64,000 nt of DNA, from contig NZ_GL636091.1 of the NCBI RefSeq assembly GCF_000186465.1, positions 1,622,981 to 1,686,980 of the forward strand, given 5' to 3'. A program made the translations under genes and the position numbers. Origin of the DNA: Streptococcus australis ATCC 700641 (GTDB lineage: Bacteria; Bacillota; Bacilli; Lactobacillales; Streptococcaceae). The notes beneath the pieces were generated by a model. It was not told the DNA's origin. It did not search any database and saw nothing but the letters and a program-made list of their open reading frames with translations. Every line of letters begins with the position of its first letter. Position 1 is the stretch's first letter. Below, piece after piece: positions 29,514-37,581 of the stretch.

Positions 29514-29861
29514 TTAACGACGGATTTCTTTAATACGAGCTGCTTTACCTTGCAATGCACGAAGGTAGTACAATTTCGCACGACGTACTTTACCGTAACG
29601 TACTACTTCAATCTTTTCTACACGTGGAGTGTGTACTGGGAATGTACGTTCAACACCGACACCGTTAGAGATTTTACGAACAGTGTACATTTCAGTGTGT
29701 CCTTGACCTTTACGAGCGATAACAACGCCTTCAAAGATCTGGATACGTTCACGAGATCCTTCGACAACTTTCGCGTGTACACGAACAGTGTCACCAGGAC
29801 GGAATGCAGGGATATCAGTACGAAGTTGACCTTCAGTCAAGCTTTGGATTAATGGATTCAT
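29514..29861 (-). CDS. rplS: 50S ribosomal protein L19
   Basis: A 115-residue L19: [20 protein letters not shown] start, [19 protein letters not shown] and the C-terminal [20 protein letters not shown] all match the family. It binds at the 30S-50S interface. It is monocistronic, with its own promoter and a short structured leader, and is followed by tRNA-Arg. Confidence 0.97.
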   Translation of the reverse strand: MNPLIQSLTEGQLRTDIPAFRPGDTVRVHAKVVEGSRERIQIFEGVVIARKGQGHTEMYTVRKISNGVGVERTFPVHTPRVEKIEVVRYGKVRRAKLYYLRALQGKAARIKEIRR

Positions 29862-29940
29862 TTTATTCTCCTATCTTCGTCAATCTTGAGGGCTACTCCC
29901 CCAGCGGATAAACTGTATTTTTGTGCTTCCATTACGCACA
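29862..29940 (-). promoter_or_regulatory. rplS 5' leader, possible autoregulatory element
   Basis: About 79 nt between the predicted start of transcription and rplS contain the hairpin TTTGTGC-GTAATGGAA-GCACAAA and a second GC-rich hairpin (GGGGGAGTAGCCCTC). Ribosomal protein L19 leaders are known in Firmicutes, and this could be one; I cannot confirm a match to the family model by eye. Confidence 0.5.
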
Positions 29941-29946
29941 AAGTTT

Positions 29947-29975
29947 ATAATACCAAAAGAATGTCCGTTTGTAAA
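29947..29975 (-). promoter_or_regulatory. rplS promoter
   Basis: TTTACA (29970-29975), 17-bp spacer, TATTAT (29947-29952). Confidence 0.7.
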
Positions 29976-29978
29976 GGA

Positions 29979-31190
29979 TTATTGCAACTTTTTCGCAACT
30001 TTTTGTTCAGCATAGATAGACAGGGCTGGAAAGAGACGCGTAGCGACCAGACAGACCAGGAGAAATGCTGGCCAATGCTGGAAACCAAAGACCTCACACC
30101 CAATCAAGATAGGTCCGATCGTCGTCGAGGTTGCTCCGGCAAAGACCGCCGCATAGCCTAAGGCGGCTACCAGATAAATCGGAAGTCCAAAGAAAGGAGC
30201 TAGCCAGACACCCAGACTCGCCCCGATAGAAAAGAGCGGGGTCACTTCTCCTCCCTTATAGCCTGCAGCAATGGTCGTCACCGTAAAGAGAAGCTTGAGG
30301 ATCCAGTCTGCTCCAGTGATCAAGTTCTTGCCTTCAGCTCCCGCAAAACTTTGGGAGATCAGGTTGGTCCCCAGTCCTGTATAGCGACCTGTCCCAATCA
30401 GATACAAGAGGACACTTAGACCGAGACCGACGACTCCAATCCGCACATAGGGATTGACAAAGGCCTTAGCAAAACTAGTTTTTAACTGCCCCAAAAGATA
30501 GGCAAAGAGCTTGCCTGTCAGACCAAAGATGAGCCCTAAGAGAAGAAACTGCAGGAGCACTTGAGGTGATAGGGAGAGCTTGTCTGAAAACACTTGAGTA
30601 AACTTCTCTAGCCCCAAGGTGTGAGAGGTCCAACTAGCGACAAAGGCTGCAATAGTCGCAGGATAGAGAGCACGCCATTCTAGTCTCCCTATCACTAAGA
30701 CTTCCATGGCAAAGAAGATGGCAGCTAGGGGCGTCTGAAAGAGTCCGCCAAAGCCAGCAGCCATCCCAGTGACCAAATAGATCCGTGAAGCGTCTGGGGC
30801 AAGTCCCTCTCTTCGTAGAGCATGGGCGACTGTTCCTCCAAGCTGGACCGCCACTCCTTCTCGACCAGCGGATCCACCAAAGAGATGGGTCAACCAGGTA
30901 GAAAGGATGGTCAAGGGAATCAAGCGCTTGGGAATGTCTTTCTCCCTACCCTCTCCGACTTCAAAGAGGAGCTCCATCCCTTTTTGACTCTTGCCTCCAT
31001 AGGTTTGATTGAGATAGGTGATCAAGATACCTGCTAGCGCCAGAAAGGGTAAGAGATAGAGAAGGTAATCCGTACGAACTTCTCCAATCTCGATCAAGAC
31101 ACGCCCAAAGAGGGTATCTATCACCCCAACGATTCCCCCGATCAGGAGAGCATCTAGGGTATAAACTAAGGTTCTTTTAATCATCGTCAT
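29979..31190 (-). CDS. CLC-type transporter, probable fluoride exporter
   Basis: A 403-residue CLC protein with motif FGGSAGREGVAVQLGG near residue 100 in place of the GSGIP/GREGP pattern, and AAGYKGGEVTPLFSIGASLG in the second half. The GREG-x-A-x-Q block is what I associate with the CLC-F fluoride/proton antiporter branch. Context supports this: in pneumococcus the same slot between chorismate mutase and rplS holds crcB (Fluc) fluoride channels. GGGAG six bases upstream supports the ATG at 31190. It is co-transcribed with the chorismate mutase (10-nt gap). Confidence 0.72.
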   Translation of the reverse strand: MTMIKRTLVYTLDALLIGGIVGVIDTLFGRVLIEIGEVRTDYLLYLLPFLALAGILITYLNQTYGGKSQKGMELLFEVGEGREKDIPKRLIPLTILSTWLTHLFGGSAGREGVAVQLGGTVAHALRREGLAPDASRIYLVTGMAAGFGGLFQTPLAAIFFAMEVLVIGRLEWRALYPATIAAFVASWTSHTLGLEKFTQVFSDKLSLSPQVLLQFLLLGLIFGLTGKLFAYLLGQLKTSFAKAFVNPYVRIGVVGLGLSVLLYLIGTGRYTGLGTNLISQSFAGAEGKNLITGADWILKLLFTVTTIAAGYKGGEVTPLFSIGASLGVWLAPFFGLPIYLVAALGYAAVFAGATSTTIGPILIGCEVFGFQHWPAFLLVCLVATRLFPALSIYAEQKVAKKLQ

Positions 31191-31200
31191 TGCAAGCTCC

Positions 31201-31473
31201 CTAGTCCGTATCTAATTGATCGGCCTGGTAGCCTCTAGAGCGCTTCATCAAGTCCCGATAAGTGGCAAGGATGGTCTCTTCATAGCGTTTTTCCTGTACC
31301 AAACCAGCTACATTGGCTAATACCTCATCTTCTCTAGCCCGGTCCAACACAGGATTTTGATGGGTTTCTTTGTACCGAATGATATCTTCCACACAGTGCA
31401 TCCGGCGTTCTAATAGACGGACCAATTCTTTATCAATGCTATCAATCTCTTGGCGAATCTTCTCTAATTCCAT
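31201..31473 (-). CDS. chorismate mutase (AroQ type)
   Basis: A 90-residue all-helical protein: LEKIRQEIDSIDKELVRLLERR is the family start with the active-site Arg, followed by YKETHQNPVLDRAREDEVL. It converts chorismate to prephenate for phenylalanine and tyrosine. Its stop is ten bases before the CLC-F-like gene, so both are expressed together, a pairing that looks positional rather than metabolic. Confidence 0.9.
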   Translation of the reverse strand: MELEKIRQEIDSIDKELVRLLERRMHCVEDIIRYKETHQNPVLDRAREDEVLANVAGLVQEKRYEETILATYRDLMKRSRGYQADQLDTD

Positions 31474-31561
31474 ACACTGGTCTCCTCACTTTTTGCTACC
31501 CATTTTATCAAAAATCGGGCAATCTTACTAGCCCCATCCAGCTATTGAAGGTTTTTAGCCA

Positions 31562-31598
31562 TAAAAAAAGTGCCTGCCACATGCAAACACCTTTCTTA
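31562..31598 (-). terminator. flavodoxin terminator
   Basis: AGGTGTTTGC pairs with GCAGGCACTT using three G-U pairs around a five-base loop, followed by seven T on the minus strand, just after the flavodoxin stop. Confidence 0.7.
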
Positions 31599-31606
31599 AC
31601 TATGGA

Positions 31607-32050
31607 TTAGCCGACTTTTGCTACAAGTTCTTCTGCAAAAGCTTCTAATTTTTCAATATCTTCGTCTTCAGCTGACAGATCCACTTTGACGCACTCAGAA
31701 CCTTTAACCGCACCCGTCGCTGCAAAGACACGATCAAAGTCATCGACCGCCTTACAGAACTCATCATAGAAGGTATCACCTGAACCAACGACACCGTAGA
31801 TCTTACCGTTCAAGTCAAGACCAGCTAAGTCTTCATAAAAGTCAACGATTTCGTCAGGAAGCTCACCATCACCGTAGGTATAGGTTGCTACGACTGCAAT
31901 ATGAGCCTCAAGAAAGTCCTCTGCGTCTACTGTTGTACATTCATCGACTTCTACCTCGACACCAAGATCACGAAACTTGTCTGCTACGATATCAGCAATC
32001 TCTTCTGTATTTCCTGTCATACTTGCAAAAACAATCTTTGCTAATGTCAT
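31607..32050 (-). CDS. flavodoxin
   Basis: A 147-residue FMN electron carrier. The phosphate-binding loop SMTGNTEEIAD is near residue 10, and the isoalloxazine loops YTYGDGELPDE and VGSGDTFYDEFCKA are conserved. The frame extends four codons upstream, but MTLAKIVFA at 32050 is the usual start. It is divergent from the DHH phosphodiesterase gene. Confidence 0.94.
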   Translation of the reverse strand: MTLAKIVFASMTGNTEEIADIVADKFRDLGVEVEVDECTTVDAEDFLEAHIAVVATYTYGDGELPDEIVDFYEDLAGLDLNGKIYGVVGSGDTFYDEFCKAVDDFDRVFAATGAVKGSECVKVDLSAEDEDIEKLEAFAEELVAKVG

Positions 32051-32227
32051 AATTCCCTCCAAATAATAATCTTATGACATTATACCACTTTCGCGCGCAT
32101 TTTGCATGGGGAAGTTCTGGGTACCTGGCATTGTTCGGAAATTCTCTACCAGAGAGCCAGACAATCTTTTTCTTTTCCAAATGCCCGCCTTATGCTAAAA
32201 TTGAATGAGAACTAAATGAGGTACTAT

Positions 32228-33166
32228 ATGCAGATTACACAGGACATTTTAGAGAAAATCAACCAATACGATACCATTATCCTTCACCGTCATATGAATC
32301 CCGATCCGGACGCGATAGGAAGCCAAGTCGGCCTGAAAGAAATCATCCAGACCAACTTCCCAGACAAAAGAGTCTTAGCTACCGGCTTTAACGAGCCAAC
32401 TCTTGCTTGGATGGCTAGTATGGATACTGTCACAGATGAAGACTATGCAGGTGCCCTGGTCATTGTCATCGATACTGCCAATACCCCTCGCATCGATGAC
32501 AAGCGCTACACAAGCGGCGATTTTCTGATCAAGATTGACCACCATCCAAACGACGATGCCTACGGAGATCTCCTCTGGGTAGACACCGACTCGAGCTCTA
32601 CGAGCGAGCTCATCACCCTCTTCGCTCTTGAACAACAGCTTGAGATCAGTCCAGAAGCGGCCCGTCTCCTCTATGCCGGCATTGTCGGAGATACTGGACG
32701 CTTCCTCTACCCTTCGACGACAAGCCGGACTTTCGAGATGGTTGCCCACCTTCGTAGCTTTGACTTTGACTTCGCAAGTCTTTCTCGCCAGATGGATAGC
32801 ATGAGCTCTAAGATTGCCAAGCTTCAAGGCTATGTCTATGACAATCTCGAAATCGATGAAAATGGAGCAAGTCGCGTGACCCTTACCCAAGAGCTCCTCA
32901 AACATTACCAAATCACAGATGCCGAGACTGCTGCGATCGTCTCAGCACCTGGTCGAATCGAAGACGTCAGTGTTTGGGCTATTTTTGTCCAGCAAGCCGA
33001 TGGCCACTACCGCGTCCGTATGAGAAGTAAAGCTCTGGTGATCAACGAGATTGCCAAACGCCACGATGGTGGAGGCCACCCACTCGCCAGTGGTGCAAAT
33101 TCCTATTCCTTAGAAGAAAACGAGCAAATCTATCAGGAACTACAGGAAGTTGCCAAAGCAAAGTAG
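32228..33166 (+). CDS. DHH/DHHA1 phosphodiesterase (Pde2/NrnA-like)
   Basis: A 312-residue DHH-family enzyme with the four metal motifs HRHMNPDPDAIGSQ, VIDTAN, IDHHPNDDAYGD and GDTGRFLYPSTT, then a DHHA1 domain with GGGHPLASGA. In streptococci members at this locus (Pde2) cleave pApA from c-di-AMP breakdown and other short RNAs; NrnA-type pAp phosphatase activity is an alternative. GAGG six bases before the second in-frame ATG favours 32228 over 32216. It stands alone, with a terminator. Confidence 0.9.
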   Translation: MQITQDILEKINQYDTIILHRHMNPDPDAIGSQVGLKEIIQTNFPDKRVLATGFNEPTLAWMASMDTVTDEDYAGALVIVIDTANTPRIDDKRYTSGDFLIKIDHHPNDDAYGDLLWVDTDSSSTSELITLFALEQQLEISPEAARLLYAGIVGDTGRFLYPSTTSRTFEMVAHLRSFDFDFASLSRQMDSMSSKIAKLQGYVYDNLEIDENGASRVTLTQELLKHYQITDAETAAIVSAPGRIEDVSVWAIFVQQADGHYRVRMRSKALVINEIAKRHDGGGHPLASGANSYSLEENEQIYQELQEVAKAK

Positions 33167-33191
33167 ATATTCATGAAGAATCAAATACACA

Positions 33192-33228
33192 GGTCAGTCA
33201 TCTCTAGTGGAGATGATTGGCCTTTTTT
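33192..33228 (+). terminator. terminator after DHH gene
   Basis: GGTCAGTCATCTC pairs with GAGATGATTGGCC (two G-U pairs) around TAGTG, followed by TTTTTT. Confidence 0.85.
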
Positions 33229-33316
33229 CATTTTAAACAAAAACGAATGAATTTTAATAATATTAAGAATAATGTGAACGATTTCTTACATTTCCATTCC
33301 AGTTTGAGCTTATTTA

Positions 33317-33325
33317 TGCTATAAT
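33317..33325 (+). promoter_or_regulatory. extended -10 promoter
   Basis: TGC-TATAAT, 25 bp before the ATG of the Gln/Pro-repeat membrane protein, followed by AAAGGAG. Confidence 0.7.
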
Positions 33326-33349
33326 AATCACAAAAAAAGGAGACGTTTT

Positions 33350-34360
33350 ATGCATAAACATCGTATTTTTATCATTGTCGCAGCAGCTCTTACTGCCATT
33401 TCTACCTTTTTGCCATGGAGTACACTTAATGGTGGATCCTTCGGAAGTTATTCTTTCAGTGGAATTCGAGGTGAATTTGGATGGGTCATCGTTGTCCTAG
33501 CTATTGGTGCCATCGTTCTAGCTTGTCTTCCAAACATTGCTCCACCAATGAACAAGAATTTTTCCATTGGTGTCATTGCTATCGGTATTCTTGAAAGCTT
33601 AATTACGATCATCACTATGTTTAGAGTTTTGGGTGCTTCATCTGAATTCGGTGATGGCTTTTCTATTGGTTTTGGTTTGATTATTGCAGTCATTGCAAGT
33701 GTTGCTATTGTGATCACAGGACTTCTTGCGATGTCTGGTGGTAAAATCACTAAAGGAACATTCCAAGAACTTGCATCAACAAGTAGAGGATTCGCACAGT
33801 CTGTTGCATCATCTGTCCAATCACCACAACAACCGGGTCAACCTGGTCAACAACAATGGCAACAACCACAACAAGGGTTTGGTCAGCCTGCTCCAGGACA
33901 AGGATTCCAACAAGCGCCTCAACAAGGATTTGGTCAACCTGCTCCAGGACAAGGGTTCCAACAAGCACCTCAACAAGGATTTGGTCAACCTGCTCCAGGA
34001 CAAGGGTTCCAACAAGCACCTCAACAAGGGTTTGGTCAACCTGCCCCAGGACAAGGATTCCAACAACCGCAACAAGGGTTTGGTCAACCTGCCCCAGGAC
34101 AAGGGTTCCAACAAGCACCTCAACAAGGGTTTGGTCAACCTAATCAACAACAATGGCAACAACCGCAACAAGGGTTTGGTCAACCTGCTCCAGGACAAGG
34201 CTTCCAACAAGCGCCTCAACAACCTCAACCAGGATTCCAACAAGCACCTCAACAGCCTCAACAAGGTTTCCAACAAGCACCTCAACAAGCTTGGCAACCA
34301 CAAGAGCAACAGCAACCTCAACAACCAGAACAGCCAACTACTGAACCTGGTCAAGAATAA
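33350..34360 (+). CDS. membrane protein with Gln/Pro/Gly repeat tail
   Basis: A 336-residue protein. The first 130 residues hold four membrane segments ([20 protein letters not shown] and three more), with a short loop rich in Gly/Ser. From about residue 160 the tail is a low-complexity repeat of [17 protein letters not shown] units (five full, some shortened), ending in [14 protein letters not shown]. The tail should be disordered. Similar Gln/Pro units occur in the 37582 protein. No enzyme motif is seen. Ribosome site AAAGGAG and promoter are strong. Confidence 0.75.
   Translation: MHKHRIFIIVAAALTAISTFLPWSTLNGGSFGSYSFSGIRGEFGWVIVVLAIGAIVLACLPNIAPPMNKNFSIGVIAIGILESLITIITMFRVLGASSEFGDGFSIGFGLIIAVIASVAIVITGLLAMSGGKITKGTFQELASTSRGFAQSVASSVQSPQQPGQPGQQQWQQPQQGFGQPAPGQGFQQAPQQGFGQPAPGQGFQQAPQQGFGQPAPGQGFQQAPQQGFGQPAPGQGFQQPQQGFGQPAPGQGFQQAPQQGFGQPNQQQWQQPQQGFGQPAPGQGFQQAPQQPQPGFQQAPQQPQQGFQQAPQQAWQPQEQQQPQQPEQPTTEPGQE
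33866..34240 (+). repeat. in-frame DNA repeats encoding Gln/Pro units
   Basis: Units of 57 bp or shortened forms, close to identical (CAACAAGGGTTTGGTCAACC recurs), encode the protein's repetitive tail. Such perfect direct repeats are prone to length change by slippage or recombination, so copy number probably varies between strains. The repeats also keep the other frames open, which produces long shadow reading frames. Confidence 0.85.
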
Positions 34361-34415
34361 ATAGATTTCTATTGATCATACATGTCCAACATTTCCTTAC
34401 TAGGGGTGTTGGTCA

Positions 34416-34462
34416 GAGTGGGAAAAGCTTGCCTAATAGGATGAGCTTCTCCCACTTTTTTT
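34416..34462 (+). terminator. terminator after Gln/Pro-repeat gene
   Basis: AGTGGGA...TCCCACT outer stem with inner AAGCTT/AGCTT pairing, followed by TTTTTTTC. Confidence 0.82.
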
Positions 34463-34495
34463 CTTTATAAAATGCGAAAAATTTGGTAAAAATCC

Positions 34496-34524
34496 TTGCC
34501 AAACTCTTTTGTTTTTGATAAACT
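34496..34524 (+). promoter_or_regulatory. rpmE promoter
   Basis: TTGCCA (34496-34501), 17-bp spacer, TAAACT (34519-34524). Confidence 0.7.
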
Positions 34525-34582
34525 AGCTTAGTAACAATCTATGGCTCGGAAAGAGACCATGGCAGAAAGGAAATATTGCAAA

Positions 34583-34825
34583 ATGAAAAAAGATATCCAT
34601 CCAGAATATCGCCCTGTTGTCTTCATGGACACTACTACTGGTTACAAGTTCCTTAGTGGTTCAACTAAGTACTCTAGCGAGACTGTTGAATTCGAAGGTG
34701 AAACTTACCCATTGATCCGTGTTGAAATTTCATCAGACTCACACCCATTCTACACTGGACGTCAAAAGTTCACTCAAGCAGATGGACGTGTGGATCGTTT
34801 CAACAAAAAATACGGTCTCAAATAA
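34583..34825 (+). CDS. rpmE2: 50S ribosomal protein L31 type B
   Basis: An 80-residue L31 starting [20 protein letters not shown]. It has no cysteines, so it is the zinc-independent (C-minus) form, which in other Firmicutes replaces the zinc-binding form under zinc limitation. The open frame extends 14 codons upstream; AAAGGA ahead of 34583 and family alignment decide the start. It is monocistronic, with its own terminator. No Zur box was recognised. Confidence 0.94.
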   Translation: MKKDIHPEYRPVVFMDTTTGYKFLSGSTKYSSETVEFEGETYPLIRVEISSDSHPFYTGRQKFTQADGRVDRFNKKYGLK

Positions 34826-34836
34826 GAAACCCATCA

Positions 34837-34866
34837 AAACCACTTCCACTTGGCAGTGGTTTTTTC
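34837..34866 (+). terminator. rpmE terminator
   Basis: AACCACT/AGTGGTT stem with a ten-base loop and a TTTTTT tail on the plus strand. Confidence 0.78.
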
Positions 34867-34882
34867 TTGTCCTGCCCAACAC

Positions 34883-34922
34883 AAAAACACCGCTCCTTCA
34901 GGTTCCTGAAAGAGCGGTTTTC
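34883..34922 (-). terminator. ldcB-like gene terminator
   Basis: AACCGCTC-TTTCAGGAACCTGAAG-GAGCGGT followed by GTTTTTG on the minus strand, four bases after the carboxypeptidase stop. Confidence 0.8.
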
Positions 34923-34925
34923 TTG

Positions 34926-35699
34926 TTATTCGTAGTCGCCACCGGTAAAGTTGAAGTATTCTTCTAAGCTTTTTCCTGATGCTGCGACATCTTTTGCATC
35001 TTCTCCGATATAGCGAAGGTGCCAGCTTTCCGGCATGTAGCCCGTGCTCGCTTCTTTTCCTTCTTGATAACGGACGATAAAGCCATACTTGGCAGCGTTC
35101 TTGAGCAACCATTTGCTTGCGCCTTGTTCTTGAACGAGATTGCCACTGGTATCGATGAGGTCAAATGCTAGACCTGTCTGGTGCTCGCTATAGCCAGGAC
35201 GAGCTGAGTAGCGATCTGCTGCAGCGACACCGTCTTGATTGACATAGCTTTGGTAGAGATCTACTTGGGTCTCATAACTGCGGAAACCACTGTACTGATC
35301 ACTGATAGCATAGCCTTCAGCCTGCATGGCTGCGATCAACTCGTGCAAGGCCGCAACAGCTGTTGGATCCTCACCTGGATTGTAGTCTGCAGCTAAGGGG
35401 TAGTGCTTGTTGGCGATGACGATATCTCCAGACTTTCCTTGGACACTGTAATAAGAGCCATTAAAGGAAACACCTTGGTCCACCGTTACTTCGCCTGCCT
35501 TCTTCGTTGACTTTTTGTTATCGTCAGATGAAGTTGCTTCAGAAGCACTGGTTTCTTTGCTGGCTGACGACTGAGCAACTTGCTTACTGGAAGCAGGCTC
35601 TTTTTGAGATGAGCTCTTTGACTCCTTCTGTTGGCCACAAGCACCTAGGCTCAACAGAACCAGGCCAGCAAGCGTCCATTTTGTCATGCTTAATTTCAT
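34926..35699 (-). CDS. LdcB/VanY-type carboxypeptidase lipoprotein
   Basis: A 257-residue M15B peptidase. Residues 1-24 are a lipoprotein signal with lipobox Leu-Gly-Ala-Cys, followed by a Ser/Lys-rich linker of about 50 residues. The catalytic domain has SARPGYSEHQTGLAFD with zinc His and Asp and MPESWHLRYIG with the catalytic Glu and second His. By family it trims the peptidoglycan stem peptide (L,D- or D,D-carboxypeptidase). AGGAGG favours the second of two ATGs (35699). It follows the TcaA-like gene by ten bases. Confidence 0.88.
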   Translation of the reverse strand: MKLSMTKWTLAGLVLLSLGACGQQKESKSSSQKEPASSKQVAQSSASKETSASEATSSDDNKKSTKKAGEVTVDQGVSFNGSYYSVQGKSGDIVIANKHYPLAADYNPGEDPTAVAALHELIAAMQAEGYAISDQYSGFRSYETQVDLYQSYVNQDGVAAADRYSARPGYSEHQTGLAFDLIDTSGNLVQEQGASKWLLKNAAKYGFIVRYQEGKEASTGYMPESWHLRYIGEDAKDVAASGKSLEEYFNFTGGDYE

Positions 35700-35709
35700 C
35701 ATAAACCTC

Positions 35710-37500
35710 CTAATTACCAGCCGTGACCGCAATAGCCGTAATCACGTAAGTATCCCCTACAGGTTTCAGGGTGTAGGTCTTGTCCTTGCTACTCTGGCTA
35801 TCTTTTCGGCTGGTCACATAGTGCACAGTATATTCTTCATGGGTTTTCACGATCACCATTCCATTCTCTTCGGTAACGCTGAGAACATTGAAAACACCTG
35901 GTGTATAGTAGTCGATTTCAGCCTTCTTGACTCCGCCACCTGTTGTCCACTCCACCATTTCCTTATAGGCATCACTTGAAGTGTCATAGTACTTGGAGTA
36001 GGTGTTGGATCTACTTGAGACAGATGAGAAGATTTCTGTCCGGTAGTCTTGGAGGAAGGAGGTGATAGCAGTTTTCTTCTCTTCTGCCTTCTTGGCTTCT
36101 TCTTCCTTGGCTTTACGAGCTGTTTCTACATCTTTTAATCGTTTGGCTACATCCTTAGAAAACTTCAAAGTGATGACTTCATCATCATCCGGAGTTTCAC
36201 CGATCGTAACCTTGGCCTTTTCAGTTGTATAGCTCTCATTGTTGACACTAAAGACTGCATGGACCTCGATTTCTTGATGGGCTACGACATCGACTTCAAA
36301 TAAAGTACTTGTGCCGACTTCCTTGCCATTCACGGCTACCTTGATATCCGTTGGATTGCTGACTTCCTCGGGGAATTCAACTTCCAGAAGACGTTTTTCA
36401 GAATTGAAGGTCAAGTCCAGCTTATTCTTCGAAGCTTGAGCTGGATCTAGCTTGACCTCACTAGAGATCTTTCCAACTTCGGTCTTACCGTCTAGTTGCA
36501 TGTCTCGAGGTGCAAAGTGAACCTTTCCAAGTTTGGTTGTTTGGTTTTTCTTGAGCACAGTCGACTCTTTTTCACTGGTCTTAAGCTTGGCATCATCCAG
36601 ATTCGTAGTTGCTGTGACTTCAAGTGGATAGGTCGCGATGCGGTATTCTTGGAAGATACCGAATTTCTTATCCGCCTTCTCAATCCCGATTAGCAGATTC
36701 TGTTTTTTGTCTTTGACAATACCTGTTTTTGAAGACTGGGCGATATGATCTAATTCGTAAATGACATCGATCTTCTGAGCAGTCATGTAGTCAAGCAAGC
36801 CTTGAGCTTCTTCCTTGGTCCACTTGTCCTTGTCACTAGAAAGGATGCTAGCCACTTCCCGGTAATCCTTTTATTCAATGGCTGTGACCAATTTGTCTAC
36901 TGTCACCTGTGGGCCCGTAGTTGTCGAGAAGTAATAGCCTAGTCCAGACAAGGCCAAGACCAACAAAGCCAAAATACTGAAGAAGAAAACTTTCTTTTTC
37001 TTGCCCTTTTTCTCTTTTTTGACTTTCTTTTCTTTCTTTTTCTTGCCTTTCTTGACAGTTTCTTCTTGCTCTGGCGCTTCTGCTGGCGCTAGGCCTTCAA
37101 CTGGCTGGGACAGACTTTCTGGAGCCTCTGACGGGCTCTCCACTGGCGCGAAGACCTGTGTTGTTTGATTGGTCTCATCCAAGTGAATCGTTGGAGCAGG
37201 TCCTTCTACAATTTCAAAGTTCTGGCTACGAGCTGATTCAATCTCTTCTGGAAGTGGCGCACGTCCATAGAGGGCGAAGAAACGCTCTTCCCAGGCCTGT
37301 TGGAGTGGATTTACAAGCTCTACTACTGGTTCCTGCCCTCCTAGTCCTGGCGCTTCTGACGCCACTTGGTCGATCGCTACTCCAGCAATCGATTTGATTG
37401 CCTTAAAATCAAAGCCGGAATCTCTTCCGGCAATGAATTCTTCAGGAGTAGGTTTGCGACCGATCACTTTTTCAAATAATTCTACCCATTTTTTGTTCAT
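35710..37500 (-). pseudogene. TcaA-like cell-surface protein gene with in-frame TAA
   Basis: One reading frame of 597 codons is split by TAA at 36871-36873 (codon 210). The first part has two short W-x3-F-x5-GR repeats, a Pro/Glu linker, a Lys-rich stretch and one membrane segment (about 173-195), ending GPQVTVDKLVTAIE. After the stop the same frame goes on at once with KDYREVASILSSDKDKWTKEE and 380 more residues resembling TcaA/YvbJ extracellular domains with an NTF2-like end. Only one base would need changing to restore it. A GTG at 36855 with AAGGA upstream could restart translation, but that product would lack the membrane anchor. Confidence 0.8.
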
Positions 37501-37581
37501 CGGTATGTTCTCCTAAAACCTAAAATATTTTTTATCCGATATCTATATGAACAAGAATTTTATGACAAGGTTCCTACCCGA

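Noticed and set aside
33866..34240. Direct repeats considered as a CRISPR array
   Set aside because: Repeats are in a coding frame, contiguous without unique spacers, and no cas genes are near.
33726..34364. Long open frames in other phases and on the minus strand across the Gln/Pro repeats
   Set aside because: They arise because the 57-bp repeat keeps all frames free of stops; products are low-complexity Asn/Leu/Arg strings without ribosome sites. Only the 33350 frame has a promoter, ribosome site and membrane domain.
36853..36855. GTG at 36855 as the true start of a separate gene
   Set aside because: Sequence upstream of it in the same frame (KDYREV) already matches the continuing protein, and a separate product would lack any export signal or anchor.
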